Below, piece after piece: positions 31,985 through 45,330 of a stretch of DNA of 64,000 nt. Every line of letters starts with the position of its first letter. The stretch's first letter is position 1. A program made the position numbers and the translations under genes. The notes under the pieces are model-generated. The model was not told the DNA's origin, did no database searches, and saw only the letters and a list, made by a program, of their open reading frames with translations. Source of the DNA: Sipunculus nudus (taxonomy: Eukaryota > Annelida > Sipuncula > Golfingiida > Sipunculidae); assembly GCA_026874595.1 (NCBI GenBank), contig CM049309.1, forward strand, positions 51,062,079-51,126,078. Reading direction: 5' to 3'.

Positions 31985-33538
31985 TGGTGGCAAACTTAAC
32001 TGAATTGACTTTTCGTCTAAATATAAAAGGTGCTCCTAAAAAATAGAAAATAAATGTTCATCCAGAGTGACCTAAGATTCAAAATGACCATCTTCGTGTT
32101 ATAGCATCTCGAGCACACAATTATTTCTAGAATACCTCGTAGGAAATGAATATACATCCAATTTTTCTTTATCAGATCGATCAGGATTTATAAGGTTAGA
32201 TTCTTATATACAACTTTCCATTTCAGGTTATACATCTAAGGTTGGCTAAGAAACGAAAGTACAACCGCACTGTGCTGTCTCTGCAATCTCAACAAGAGAC
32301 ATTATGTATTCGTGGTATAAAGTCTCTTTAGTGTAAAAAATATTAGCTTGAAGCTTTTGATCCAATATACAGCTACTTGCAAGTCATGCTCCCTCATTTC
32401 GCCCTCTGCGCACAAAAGGTAAACGGCTTGCGGAAGGCGGAATGCCTGTTGAGAGATTTCTTATTTGCTGGCACGAAACCATGCATTTTTTCTGTGTCAC
32501 TCCGGGATACAATGTAGTACCGGCAAAAATCACCAAATGTAATGATTCGTTTGGCCGTATACGCAATCTGCATGCCGAGCCCGCGCAAAAGGAGTCTCAC
32601 CTTATTTAAATAGTTTACACCTATTTTAATCCGCACTCCGCATGCGGGATCAGCATTCCACATATATAAGGAATCTATGCTGTCGTGTCACATAATTAGA
32701 AAGAATATAAAAAATGATTTAAAAAATACATTAAAGAAGGTGATGATACTGTCAGTATTTAAACAGTGAAACACACCCCCTCTTTTTCTAATTATATCTA
32801 TATTTCAGGAATTTAAGATGATAAGTATACGCTTGCTTTGTTCATGAGACTTGTCATATATCTGCCCTAATACATATAATGGTAAATTACTGTGTAACTT
32901 CATGTGCTTTGTGGAGTGAATAACGTTTTCCGACACTTCCCGTGATCTTTTTTTGATTGAACATCTCACCTCATTACAATTAAATAATTTAGGTGATCAA
33001 GCAGGATAACAAACCAACTCATTTACAATGACGCATCACTGGCAGAATTGCTGCAAACACCCTAACATCCACCGTCACGCACATCAAATATAAAAACAAG
33101 AAGATAATCCGGAAAGTCTAAAGAACAGTTGATGTCATTCAAATATTTCTATTGCAGACATGACACTGACGTTCTTCATAAATTATTCACTTCGACGCCT
33201 CAAAATCTGATCTATTCCCAAGAAATGATGCCAGAAGTTGTTTCTCGCCTTACTTGGTGTGTGAAGTCGTAACATCGATGCCTTGTGTACGTGCCGGCCC
33301 CGAAGGACTTTCCTTTCTTTTTAATTATTCAGATATTTAGAGTCATTGAAGATTTTCGTAAAACCAACATTGTGAAGATGGAATTGAACATTTATACTTG
33401 ATAAGTTAAATTATTGAACATAAGCTTAATTAAGCGGCACAACGTTGGAGAGGAGGATAATTTTGCGTTAAGAATGGTTTATGTAATTATCAGGGGCAGA
33501 AAGTTTCCCGGTGGCAGATGGAATTAACAAAATAATAT
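31985..33538 (+). repeat. 1.56-kb tandem duplication, copy 2
   Basis: Second unit, diverged from copy 1 by many substitutions and small indels, so the duplication is not recent. The palindrome CCGCATGCGG recurs near 32636 and TATATAAGGAATC near 32660. Its end abuts the 34-bp minisatellite. Confidence 0.92.
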
Positions 33539-33868
33539 TGCCCTAGGGCCGATCGTGTTGTCAAACTGTTGATGTCTGTGGGCCGATTGTGTGGTCGAAA
33601 TATTGATGTCTGTGAGCCAATATTGTGGGAAAAAAAATATTGTTGCCTTTGGGCTGATCGTGTGGTCAAAATGTTGTTGTATGTGGGTCGATTGTGTGGT
33701 CAAAATATTGATGTCTGTGGGCCAATTTAGTGGACAAATATTGTTGCCTTTGGGCCGATGGTGTGGACAATATGTTGATGTATGTGTGCCGATGGTGTGG
33801 ACAAACTATGGATGCCTGTGGGCCGATGATGTAAACAAAAAATGGATGCCAGTGGGCTGATGATGTTA
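33539..33868 (+). repeat. 34-bp minisatellite, about 9-10 units
   Basis: Units of about 34 bp have the form GATGTCTGTGGGCCGATTGT followed by GTGGTCAAAATATT, with 33- and 37-bp variants. The 89-codon plus-strand frame at 33591-33860 and its antisense are translation artefacts. The array begins directly after the 1.56-kb unit. Confidence 0.93.
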
Positions 33869-36800
33869 AATTTGGGCCGCTTCTCTCATGTTTCAAGGGA
33901 TCATTTCTCGCCCCAGTCGGCCCAGGTTATTTTAAGCGTTCTAGATTTCGTAGATTGTATGCAAAAGACTAGGAATAATAAATCCTAACCTTGGAGATAA
34001 TCACGTGATACATTTTTTAAATTATAAAGCATTCTGGATTGCACGCGTTATATAATTGTCCAAACATATAACACATTAGGACCTGAGATTTCAATTTTAT
34101 TACTTATAAGAGGCAGTTGTGAGATGTGGACCCCGTAAGCTCAGCCAGAGAAAGGGTTTCTTCTAGGCCCTTCCAGTCTTTGTAGCGTTTTAAATCAAGC
34201 ATTAAACATGCTCAGATATCCAAATAAGTATATTTATATACTTCTCGGCATTATGTATGAAAAAAATATCAAATCGACATAAAAAAGCTTGTTTTTCCAC
34301 CTCTCGTTATCTCTTGAATGTACATGAATTTTCCGCAGTTAACATGTGGTAACATGTGGTAACATCTTTCTGGCTTTACATGAAAACTGGTGTAAGTGTC
34401 CTTGAATAAATTACATCTTTTCAAATAGCTCATACAACATATCACATTCAGTGCTATTCACGCTTATGTTGTTGTTGCGTTCAGCTTATGGCAAAATGGT
34501 CGAGCCAAAATAGACATTTGGAAAGAATGGAAACTGGCACTTAAAATGTTGCTTTTCATCCTAGTCCTAGAAAGATTATAGCAGCCTTTTGGGTATGAAA
34601 ACCTAACGCTAAATTACCTTCATTAACTGTAAATACATTTAATCATCTCACTGGCAGCGGCCTTAATTTCGTTCTTTGTAATTAATTACATCCAACTTCA
34701 TATGTGTAACGCCTCATCATCAAAACTCCCTATTCTCTATCCCCTAATGATCGAGATGACAGTTACAAGAGTTCGCCTGCCTTATGTATACTATCGGTAA
34801 GAAAATCTGAATGGTGTAAAAAATGGACCGTAAAACCGAAGGCCCTCATGTGACCGGACAATTACACCCATGAATAAATAGGCGGGATTTCGCTAATTAC
34901 CGCTACCCTTAAAAAACAGAGAGGTGAAGGCAATCTCAGCCCGGAAATAGATGGTTATACAAATTGCTCTTGATAATTTTCAGGTTTTAAGTCCCCAACG
35001 TGTTAACCCGCCATATATTCATCCAACCAGAAGTCCCAAAAACACAGGAACACCTGCACGATTGCTGTCTCATGCTATTTAAAATTCGTTTGTTCTTATT
35101 TTTTACCAATACCGAAATGTTCGTATACCTTGGAGCGTGTATATATTACCCTAGGGCTAAAACATAACAAATAGCTCTCCTTTCTATTCACTATATTGAA
35201 CTTTTTTTTTATAAAACATACTTACCCACAAAGGACCGTGCAGAAAAGCCACACACTCAAAAGGAACCTTCTATATACGGTTTATTTATGCGATATACAA
35301 CTAAATAAATACAAATGTCAAGGTAAAAATGTAATTTATATATATATATAATTATTTATATATATATATATCAATGTTTTTTTTGTGTCTTTTGAATTGT
35401 TACCTTTCGAAATTTAATAAAACTTATTATGACAAATTAAGCACCTTTTTGCTGTTTATCTCTATAAAAGGAATATTTTTTTCAAAATAGGAACACATCC
35501 AGGTAGAACATACCAGCCAGGTATCCTAAATAATATCTGAACCGAATAATGCTATTTTAATATATATTCTCAAGAGGCAACAACCCGAATTGATGTATTT
35601 ATCTATGTATTGCTCAGAATCGATATGTTATGTAGATATGAATCGTTTTATGTTTCACATGAGCAGGCTAAATATACTACTAAACTATAATGCTAGGAAT
35701 TTATAAGTCATTGTGAATACGTAAAGTATATGGCTAATTATGTGTTGCGATTCGTAATGTACTTGAATAGGTCGAGTGATACAAAGCTCCAGCAACGCCA
35801 TCAGTCTCAGGTCTATTGAATTATATCCTTGCAGTGAACCACGGTAAAAGCCATCTTTATCTCCTCAGAATCATTTGTACAGAGGACTCTTCAAAGTATA
35901 TATTTTTATTGTAAATTATTTGTATAAGTATGTTTACAAAGGACATACATCAGTACACATGTACCGGTAATACACGGTAACAGACACTGATATTGAATGT
36001 TATAAATATACAAATAACAATTTTTGTTAGGCAAAACGAACATACTTGAGCTCCACATGTGGCGATTATTCACAGTGGAGCAAAACAAAGAATCAATTCA
36101 TGAAGACCTATGCAAAAAGTGCAAAAATCCCTAAGTACAACTGTTCAATGAATTTCAGGGGATATCAAAACTTTCTCTTGAAACATGTCGACTATCTGCT
36201 CAGCTGAAAGATTTAGATGTTAACCTTCCTACCAGAAACTAAGGTTATGCCTTTAGCAGTATTCCCAGCTCTTTTGCATATAATTCCATCCTGATTCAGA
36301 TGGCCTAGGAGCTATATAAGAGAGAGAAAGAGAGAGATAGAGAGATAGAGAGAGGGGGAGAGAAAGAATATACCACACCCCCCTGCCAGGATTGTTTCTA
36401 TTCATACCAAACCTCTTTCCAGTTAGGGATTGTGGGATGGCTTGGACAACGTGTCTCAGTGGTCAAACTGCAAAACCAAAATGTGTCACAATTTAAGAAA
36501 AAAAAAGCCTTCCGTTCAGTTAGTATACTTGCTCATGCTTACCCAATATCACTCACTCCGTCCAGTTTTCAACGTAAAATATTCATGTTCACTCAATTTA
36601 GTCCAGTCGTCAAGCAGGAATCACACGTCATAGGCAGTCGCCACCCAGCAAAGGTCAGGGTCAATTTAATACAAGTAACATGATCCACGTGGGAATCAAC
36701 CACGCGACACCATCCGGAGAAACGATCCCGAATAATTCAGGAATCATGGTCCCAGATAATTCAGAATCATGATTTTCATATGTTTTTCCAACTTGATCTT

Positions 36801-37289
36801 TGACTCTGTGGTCGTTGGCAGCACGGATGTCCAGACGAAATGCTTCATCCTGGTATGAATTAAAGATCCTGTCATGTTTCTATAATTTTGGCGACTAATC
36901 TGGTCGCTTCTTATGCAAATTCGGTATAATTTTTTTCAGTATAAATTATGTTTCTCAGAAATTACCACGCTGGTTCCAAAATCTGAGCTACCGATTTGTG
37001 AGACAAAGTTAAGGACTCAGTATACATGTTTAATGAATAAAATTTGCCTTTATTTTTGACAACCTGGATTTTTGTTTTAGGTAAAACCACTCGACAACAC
37101 TAAAGTTATAGATTTGACAACCCTATGTTTTGATGTCTGCTATACTATTTTATTGTACATCGGACATGAAGGACGGAAAAAAGGTTTTTGATTTATATAT
37201 TTTTAATATTCTATAGGATATTAAGTTTAAAATGTAAATGTATGCAAATATAATTTAAAATAAAAAATTAGGCCATAAATTTACAACTT
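33869..37289. other. No gene; small repeats
   Basis: TAACATGTGG occurs twice in tandem near 34350. (TA)n stretches lie at 35333-35371 and a GA-rich tract at 36318-36368. Near 36385-36450, CCAAACCTCTTTCCAGTTAG and GGGATGGCTTGGAC match repeats at 20120 and 63950. No coding region supported. Confidence 0.5.
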
Positions 37290-37530
37290 CGGTGACCATG
37301 TGAAATCCGTGCGACTTGAGGTGGTTGATTGCAATTTTGCGGGAGTTGAAAGGACACGGGGTGTTGGTTCGTCTAATGTGCCACCAGATGTCCTTGTTAG
37401 ACCTGTTTGGATTATGAAAGGCCGCCATTTTGTGCAATGTGTTCGGTACTTTTTGGCTCGTTTTTATGAAAAAGGTTCAAGGGGTTTACTTTATTTAATA
37501 GACTCGGGTATCGAACTAGGCCCTATAAGC
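37290..37530 (+). repeat. Dispersed repeat family R1, copy B
   Basis: Shares the ordered blocks of the copy at 25225 (GATGTCCTTGTTAGA, GGCCGCCATTTT, TTATGAAAAAGGTTCAAGGG, ...TAGGCCCTATAA). The 96-codon frame at 37300-37590 overlaps it and is therefore not treated as a gene. Confidence 0.65.
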
Positions 37531-37744
37531 AATTTGCGTTTACAAGTGTATTTAGAGGAGGACTTATATAACGTGGTTTATGTAAAATGATGAGAGTTTA
37601 TTCTCATCATGTAAGAAGTACGTTTAAAAATAATACACGGCTACTTAAAGACTGCAGTGAATGGTTAAATGTAATCCGTTTTCGTTAAGAGCTCTAAGTT
37701 TTAATATATTATGCACTTAGTCTAGCTAGTATTCCTTAAAACAC

Positions 37745-37800
37745 TTAAAGGTTGAAAAAAAAGCCCGAAGCCCGAATGGTATACGCCTGTAATCCCATGT
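37745..37800 (+). ncRNA. Short 7SL/Alu-like motif (very tentative)
   Basis: ACGCCTGTAATCCCA followed by TGTTGTGGAGG resembles the conserved ACGCCTGTAATCCCA...GGGAGG part of signal-recognition-particle RNA and its derivatives. The match is only about 15 bases plus a loose second part, and the surrounding sequence lacks the rest of the Alu fold. It may be a decayed SRP RNA pseudogene or chance. Confidence 0.2.
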
Positions 37801-39969
37801 TGTGGAGGTAAATTAATCCTTAAAATCGTAAATACCTTGAACATGCCGGGAGCGAACGTGTAAGGTAGGGGATAGTAGATTTATATGAACAAGTGTATCA
37901 CAGGCACCGTTTATTCATCATAAACATACATCTCCCGTAACACGTACAGTTAATCATTGGTATACGGAGGAAATAAGCGTCATTGTCTAATTTTTAAGCA
38001 GAATGGGGACATTTTTGGCATGTTCAGTCCTTTGTAAGGGATTTTATTCTTCTGCCTTATGTAGACTTTGACAAATGATTTCGTATGTATCAAACTGTTG
38101 GCAACACCACCATGCCAACCCAAAGCATTTATCAGCCTCCCGCTACTACACGACCCAGATATAGCGACATTTGTTATAAACGTAGTACTCCGTGTCACAT
38201 TGAACTCACCCCGTGACATTTTTCCTATAAAGACTTTCTGTATATTGTATTACAATTTATATACACTGGAAATCCGCCTTAAAATCCGCAATTAGAGAGA
38301 GAGAGAAAGTTACGAAGATGAAGGTCATTGAAGGGTGGACTGAGTTTACTATGATTCTATATGACTCCATTAAATGTGTTCTATGAATCAGTGTGAGACG
38401 TATAAAGTGGCAGAAAAGATATGGAAATTCAGGATTCTATATGCATACCGGTGCTCCAGGGTCAAATTACCAAATTACTAGTTTACTTTTCATAGTTGAT
38501 TAGTTATCACCTACTATAATTTTCGGATTAGGGAGGGGTCAATCCCAATCCGTTCCTCCGGAGTATACTTGGCATATACGGGTTCAATGGTCACCAAACT
38601 CTCTGCGCAGTAATTTCCGCCACCCTCTCCTGTTGTATTTCCGTGCCTTTGTCAACCCCTGACCTTGGATATATATCAAAAGCGCTCATGGGGGCGGCCA
38701 TTTTACGTGAAGACTAAAACCCGGGTCTCTAAAGTCGCCTTTCGGAATTAAGGGTGTATAACAGAAGTTTCCAATACATGATTTTTTACATTGTATGTGT
38801 ATGTAAATATATGTATTCGCAGGTGCGTGGACGTAGGTAACGATCACGTGAATATGTCAACGGTCATGAGGTTTAGCAAGATGCTAAAAAGATTTTTAAA
38901 TTTTATAACAGGTATTATTTTCTTTTTTTTTTCAATTAAATTATTACTACACATAAACCTATTCCTGTGAGATATTTAAAAAAAAACGATATATCAGGCA
39001 AACGACTAGCGTCGAGCATGGGTGAGATCTTGTGCAGGGTGAATGTCGGGCTTGCTCACGTGACTATGTCAAAGGTCATAAAGGTGAGAGGCCACATAAA
39101 GCCAGAAAATACAGATTCTGACTTGAATTAAATATAAAAAAATATTTAAATATAAAAGTTGTACTGTAAACGTGATGCTCTCGTATCAAAGATCAAATGT
39201 AAAGCGTATATAGCGTCTTTATTATAAAACATACCATGTGACAGTTTTCATGCATGTGTATATTTAAAACTTCAAACACAAATTGATCAAACATGTAATC
39301 AAAGGAAATCACCACTTTGACCCGGTGGGGCGAGTCATATCAAAGGCTAATTAGAGGAAACAATGGTCAATGGTGTATGAGGTAACCCCTTCAAGCCTGT
39401 GGGGCGAGCATTATTAAAGGCTGATCAGAGCCCTTGAGTTGGTTGTTGCACGGTGAAAATCAGGATTGCCGTGCATGACTGACAGATAATATTATACACT
39501 TAACGGATATATACATTTATCAGATATTTATAAAAAGGGAGAATTTAATTAGGCAATAACAGGAAAAGTTTTTTCCCATTATTTTATACAATTAATTGGA
39601 TATACAATTATGCAAAATAATACGACATGAGCAGGAACGACTCTATTTAGGAAAACTAGTTTAATACAGGTGCTTCTAATTAGACTGCATTATATTGTGA
39701 CATAAATGTCTCATCACTGATAATATCCTGAACATGGTTGAGTGTTTATTACATATAACTGCAATATAATTATTTAGGTTCGATAAACAAGGCCTAATGC
39801 GAAGAATCTGTGCTATGGGATTACATCCGGTATAATGCTTCAATACTGGACCATTACTTTTCAAGAACATGTGTAACATGTATATGAACAATGCAAGTAC
39901 TAAACACTTGGAACAAGAAACAATTACACAAACATCACTGCTGAAATTCTGGCATCGGTACACACAACA
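37801..39969. other. No gene recognised
   Basis: A motif pair (ATCACGTGAATATGTCAACG with GTCATGAGG, and CTCACGTGACTATGTCAAAG with GTCATAAAGG) at about 38841-38875 and 39056-39085 suggests a small diverged duplication. No coding region supported. Confidence 0.45.
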
Positions 39970-40262
39970 CAAACATTATTGTAGCTGGCACCACCAGTCT
40001 TGTGAACAGCGAAGAGATATATTCATATGCCCAATTTCAGACTGATATGTCAAACCCCTCCTGCGAAATACGAAGGGACATACACTGTGCAAAAATTATT
40101 GAAGGTGGCGCTACCAGTCTTGTACACGATAAAGCTACCCGATATGTATACATATGCCCAATTTCATGCTGATGTGTCAAATTCCTCTGTAGAAATAAGC
40201 AGGCGCATACACTGTGCAAAAGTCAATGTAGGTGGCAACACCTGTCTAGTGAACAAAAAAAG
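39970..40262. repeat. Tandem repeat, about 120-bp units, 2.5 copies
   Basis: GTxGCACCACCAGTCTTGT, CATATGCCCAATTTCA(G/T)GCTG, TGTCAAA(C/T)CCCTC and CATACACTGTGCAAAA recur with about 120-base spacing. Confidence 0.85.
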
Positions 40263-40359
40263 CCATCAAAGACGCTTAGACAGGTGAAAATATTAGGCCA
40301 ATACATCAAACTTCCCTTGAGTTTGATGCATTGGGCTGACCAGGCTTAGGTGAGTAAGG

Positions 40360-40665
40360 CAGTTGCCCGAGTGAACTGTGACAAATTGCTGGCTCAAGCT
40401 ACTGCACTGAGTGAACTCTTGACCTGCACCTGGCTAGACTGAGTGAACTTTTGACCTGTACCTGGCTACACTGAGTGAACTCTTGATCTGTTGCATGTTC
40501 TGACACAGCTGACACTCTGTCAAAGCTATAAATAGAATGCAGCTACTGCACTGAGTGAACTCTTGACCTGTTGCATAATGTGACACAGTTGACAGTCTGC
40601 CAAAGCTATTAATAGTATGCAGCTACTGCACTGAGTGAACTCTTGGCCTATACCTGGCTGCACTT
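40360..40665. repeat. Compound tandem repeat with CTGAGTGAACTCTTGACCTG core
   Basis: The core recurs first at about 37-base spacing, then within a longer unit of about 96 bases that includes TGACACAGxTGACA, GCCAAAGCTAT and ATGCAGCTACTGCA. Two nested periods suggest a higher-order satellite. Confidence 0.85.
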
Positions 40666-42639
40666 CTTCCAATCCTGGCACTCTACCAAAACTATTTATA
40701 GAGCTGACATCATCTTGGCTAATGGCCAACTTCAAGGCACTGGCAATCTGCCAATGGTAAACCAAGTGCTGCCATCTGTACACAAAGTGGTCCCTAATTG
40801 AAATAACTTTGAAATATATATTCCCAATCCAAAATGCTTTTCAGCTGACTTTTTATAAAAAGAAATAAGGAATATATGAAAAATTATTACATATGCATAC
40901 TGAATGCAAAATTACAATACAGATACATCTCATTGATGGCAAATTCTTGAATTAAGTTGAGTATGGATACCAATCATTTATAATCCATGTACAGCCGTTT
41001 TTATATAGCCACAGATAGCTGAATATCCATGACTGTAACAATACCTGGTATAATGAATAATTTAAATCATAGTTTTTTTTAAAGCTTTTAAAAAAACATT
41101 CTTGTCAATATTTACCACAGATAACCTGAAATCTAAATGTCCAGTGGCATGATGTAATAGATGCTGATAAACTGGTTCCAGGCCAGATGTAACAGCATCA
41201 CACAGCTAACATATATGGAAAATTGACTCAATTCAATCTCCATAATTCAGCCAAAAATCTTTCATGTGGAACATTTAAAGACAATTATTAAGAATTGTTG
41301 TGGAGATTATTCTTGTAAAATATTAAACAAATTGGCGTCCGTCGAATAACGTTTTGCAGATTTATAACTCATATAGGAAGATACAGCAAACTGGCTAGAT
41401 TCAGCTTCCCGTAACTCAGCCAAAATGCACTGAACCAAAACTATTTGAACAAACTTGAATTATTAACATCTAAGGATAATTCATGTGTGCGATTATAGAA
41501 TTTGGCCGATGGTTTTTAAAAAAATATCTTTGTAGCCACTTAGCTAAAAAACGCGTTATTCCACTCTAAAACATCTGCCAATACACGCCCCCTTACACCC
41601 GACTCTCCGCAGATACATTCTCGGCAGGAAGCTTATGTCTTTTGTGTCACACAGTTTGCGTGCACACAAAAGCCCGGATGTCACAGGTCACATGTCTAAA
41701 TTACAGGTATACCGCTAGTTTATATAGTATCGCAGGCATCACTTGTATATATATGCAGTTACTAAATTGGATTTGGTATAGTAATATTCGTCTGAATTAG
41801 TTACCTCACAGACTCCTTCTTTTTCGTGCGCACAGTATGAGTGAGCAGTATATGCACTAAAGTATATTTCTTTAAACGAAACCATATATGCAAAATTCAA
41901 GCAAGTCAATGTCAATAATAAAACGACAGAAAAAAAGGAAAGAAATTAAACCTTAAACAACCAAGAGAGAAAAACACGAAAAAAATCTGTACAATTTTAA
42001 CTAAGCACTATTACTTTTACATTATCTATACCCCCTGCCTTGGGAAAATGGAATCTAATTCTAATACCACCTTAAACAAAAAATTTAAGACAACATTTTA
42101 TAATTTGGTTTTCTTTCAATTATCATTTTTTTAGAAACGTTAAGAAAACAATGTAAGATTTTTCCTATTTATTACACTAAGACAGCTCTTTTATTTTGTA
42201 GAAAGCCCGACTAGGAAGACATACACACAACACCGCGCCGGCTACACCCGGTTATTAGGGTGAGGAATGAAGGTTTATGGGTAATAAAAAAAACTCAACA
42301 ATTGTAACAGTTTGGGGAGAATCCCTCATCGTCAAATTACAAACATTGATCCAGTATTAGATATTAGATATACGATATTCGGTGAATGTTTTTAATACAT
42401 ATACATGTCTGTCAGTTTTAGTGATACCAGCTAATTGAACTACAGTTCTTACTTTGGTTGACATGCAGGTCGATGCGTAATATCCTCAAATTAAAATTAG
42501 TATCTGGTATGATTCACTGGAAATTCAAATCTCTCCCTATTACTTTTTGCAATTATTTTACGTCACTTTATTCCTCTCTCACTTAGTCATTTAGAATTAT
42601 TTCTACCAAGGGTAGGAGATTGTTCTGCTGGTCACGAAA
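40666..42639. other. No gene recognised
   Basis: AT-rich sequence without a recognisable gene or array. Confidence 0.5.
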
Positions 42640-42900
42640 CTGTAAAAGTTAAAATTTAAAAAAAAGCAGATGTCCTGAAGGTCCCAGTACTTTGTATCCC
42701 GTAAAAATCTCTTTATCTTAAAGGCCCAAGCAGACATTCGAATTCTGTCCACAACGTCTATATTTTTAACCATCCCCCATGAAGGCCAATGGATAATAGT
42801 CTGCTCAAAAACGATTGTATTATACTATCATACATTTTCCTTCAAGATAACTTTCCAATTACCTTTACCGATATTAGTTTGGTTTTATCATTTATGAATT
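42640..42900 (-). pseudogene. LINE ORF2 fragment: region after the RT domain
   Basis: Minus-strand translation near 42690-42760 reads RIRMSAWAFKIKRFLRDTKYW directly after GGWLK in a neighbouring frame. This corresponds to the GGL.(M/I).D...A.K.KW..R block that follows the RT domain in L1/Tx1-type ORF2. A DKTKLISVKVIGKLS segment further upstream fits the preceding FIWN.K block. The fragment is short, with at least one frameshift. Confidence 0.6.
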
Positions 42901-44289
42901 ATATTTAGGTCATTTTTTCTCAATTTATGACAGAAATTTTAGCTTTAATCATATTTTAAAGAGGGGCCGTAAATAAGTGGATAATAGTATATACATTCCA
43001 TTCCTTCATTTTTCGGTTACTAAAAAAAAACATTATATATGTGATTATATGCTGCACTTTAAAAGCCCCGTCGTAACATCTGAAATCAGATTTATAATTT
43101 TAAGTTTTATTATGTGTGTATGTGTTACCTAGCAGATGTTTCAGCGATAACAGAAGTTCTGAAGCAGCGAAAAACAGAAAAATGTTTCTCAGCACTTATT
43201 TTGCCTTGTATTACAATGATAGAGTGTCAACATATCTAATGATTATTTATCCGTATGCACCGGTTAAAATTAATCAAACTCTCATAATCTCTTACGAACA
43301 TGTTTAAACCGTGTGTTTTTATATTAATGTCGATTGTTTCAGAGCCATGATTTACAGTATCCATTTTGTCAACGATAATCCTATGTCAGTTTTTGCCAGA
43401 GCTGTCGGTAATCATTTTGGCCCTGATAATTAATCGACATTTCAATATATCCAGAGAGACATACTTCTTGGGCCTCTGTAAAGCCCAGTCACGCTTGATT
43501 GAGCAGTAATAATTTCCGACCGAGACAAGTCGTGGAAACTGATGGGGCGTGGTGATTATTTATTAGAGCAGTAGGGATTTCATATTTATGACGAATCTTT
43601 CATGAAATCATAAGTTTGTATACGAACACCGCATTACCACCAGACACCAACCGTGCGAATCCAAGCTGTACGACGTACGACCAATTATGAATTTAAAATC
43701 TTTCATACAGGCAGTTGTTATATCAAATCATTCGATATAGTCTTGTGCTTGTCAGGAGAATAAACTTTATGACCGACCGTTGGTCGAAGAGGGATACTTA
43801 AAATAGCGACTTGGTCCGACCATCGTGTCTGCCATCGATTCAAGGCCATTATCTATTACAACAATACCAATCGTAGTCAGATTTTTCGTGCAGGTTCGTT
43901 AAAAGTCCTTGGGACCGATTGTTCATCTCGTGACTGTCTGCGACCAGCATCGACCACTTACGACTTGTCTTGCCTTTTTTTACCACATTCAGTGCTCACC
44001 AAATCACGATTGCAGGTCGAATCTTGTCGTATTCTGTCAAATCCCCCGGTGAGCCTGGGCCTTGAAATCACATCGTTAATTTCCACACCCCCCCCCCCCC
44101 CCGTATTAAGAGCAGCTTATCAATATTAAGTTCAAAATGTGTTGTTTCTGGACTTTCTTATGTCTAACTGAGTGCTAAGCCATCGATTGTTTTTATTTTT
44201 CTTTCTTCTGTCCGTGTTAGCCCTATACCTCAGATATGACTGATTAGAAAAAAATACTGACCTTCAAGTTTATTATTTATCGTAGTTGG
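42901..44289. other. No gene recognised; 15-C run
   Basis: No coding feature. A poly-C run of about 15 bases lies at 44088-44102, upstream of a repeat copy whose relatives at 21017 and 63531 also lie near C runs. Confidence 0.45.
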
Positions 44290-44425
44290 CAGATTGCACC
44301 TGATATTTATTATTGACCATACCAAGGTCGTACAATCTGTAGTCGATTCTCCATTATCGCCCAGTTGCGTGCGTCGGGATAGGCTGTCAGTGATCTATTG
44401 ACGACTGCAAACATCTAGGTTTAAT
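44290..44425 (+). repeat. Dispersed repeat family R2 (CCATTATCGC), copy
   Basis: TCTCCATTATCGCCCAGTTG with flanking TGTAGTCGATT and GACGACTGCAAAC matches segments near 18752, 21033 and 63650. Confidence 0.6.
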
Positions 44426-45219
44426 TCCCCTTCAGTTACCTACAGAGAGCTTCTTATATATATGTTAATATTTTATCATCTTCGATGTAGATTTGCATAA
44501 ATACAGTTATAGGGGTGACCCTCTTGTATTAAATATTCCCTTTCCAGGATAGAGAATTTCAAAGCCTTCACACACACTGGAAATCTTATAGATGACAGCA
44601 TGAAGGTGTATGGTAACCTGGCTAATACCCCAAAATCTGTTTTTTTCAGGACCTGCTGTGCCCTTTTGTTGTACACACCGTTCTGCAGATCAAACAGAGC
44701 TATACAAAATCGGGGTGTACACTCTCATACAGTTTACTATCTCCAGCTGACTCTTTTCAACTCCATAAAGCATTTGACGTTTCAAAATACTTTGACATTT
44801 GTTCCTCAATAAACTAAAGGTATCACACCACTGCTTATCGAACATGAACAATTAATAGCAATTTTAGAAATTGCATACACAAGCAAAAGTAAAACATTCA
44901 CATTTTGTTTTCATATGGTAAATAAAATCATGCTCCTTGAGACATTTTATGTAGCCGTTTCATGTTTATATACTTATTAATGTTGCCTTTTTATGGTCAA
45001 GACTGTATCCTCAAGTTTGTAAAAGCAAAAGACCAAAATAATACACAATGCATTATTTTTTATATGTATTCAATTAATGCTCGGTTAAAATTTATATATA
45101 GTTTGTATGTCTGATTTCCTCTGCTGCGTGTTAAAGCCAGATTTTAGTTTTTTTTAGTTGTTGGTGGTGACAACAAATGAAGAATCTTATGTCATTTGCA
45201 TAAATCTGGTTCGTCCGAT
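44426..45219. other. No gene recognised
   Basis: AT-rich sequence; nothing supported. Confidence 0.5.
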
Positions 45220-45330
45220 TTGCCATTAGGTGTACTTGTTGGACTTATTTTTTTTATCAAAAGGTCCAACTAATTATCTTATTTAATATCCATCAGATAT
45301 CGGATCAGGGCCCTTTAATATCTGTTTCTT
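45220..45330 (+). repeat. Dispersed repeat family R1, copy C (partial)
   Basis: TCxAAAAGGTCCAACxxATTATC, ATCAGATATCGGATC and AGGGCCCTTTAATATCTG match the right half of the copy at 25225. Confidence 0.65.

Noticed and set aside
33591..33896. Frames of 76-89 codons on both strands with internal repeats
   Set aside because: Products of the 34-bp minisatellite.
37300..37590. 96-codon plus-strand frame
   Set aside because: It overlaps a copy of dispersed repeat R1, other copies of which are not open.
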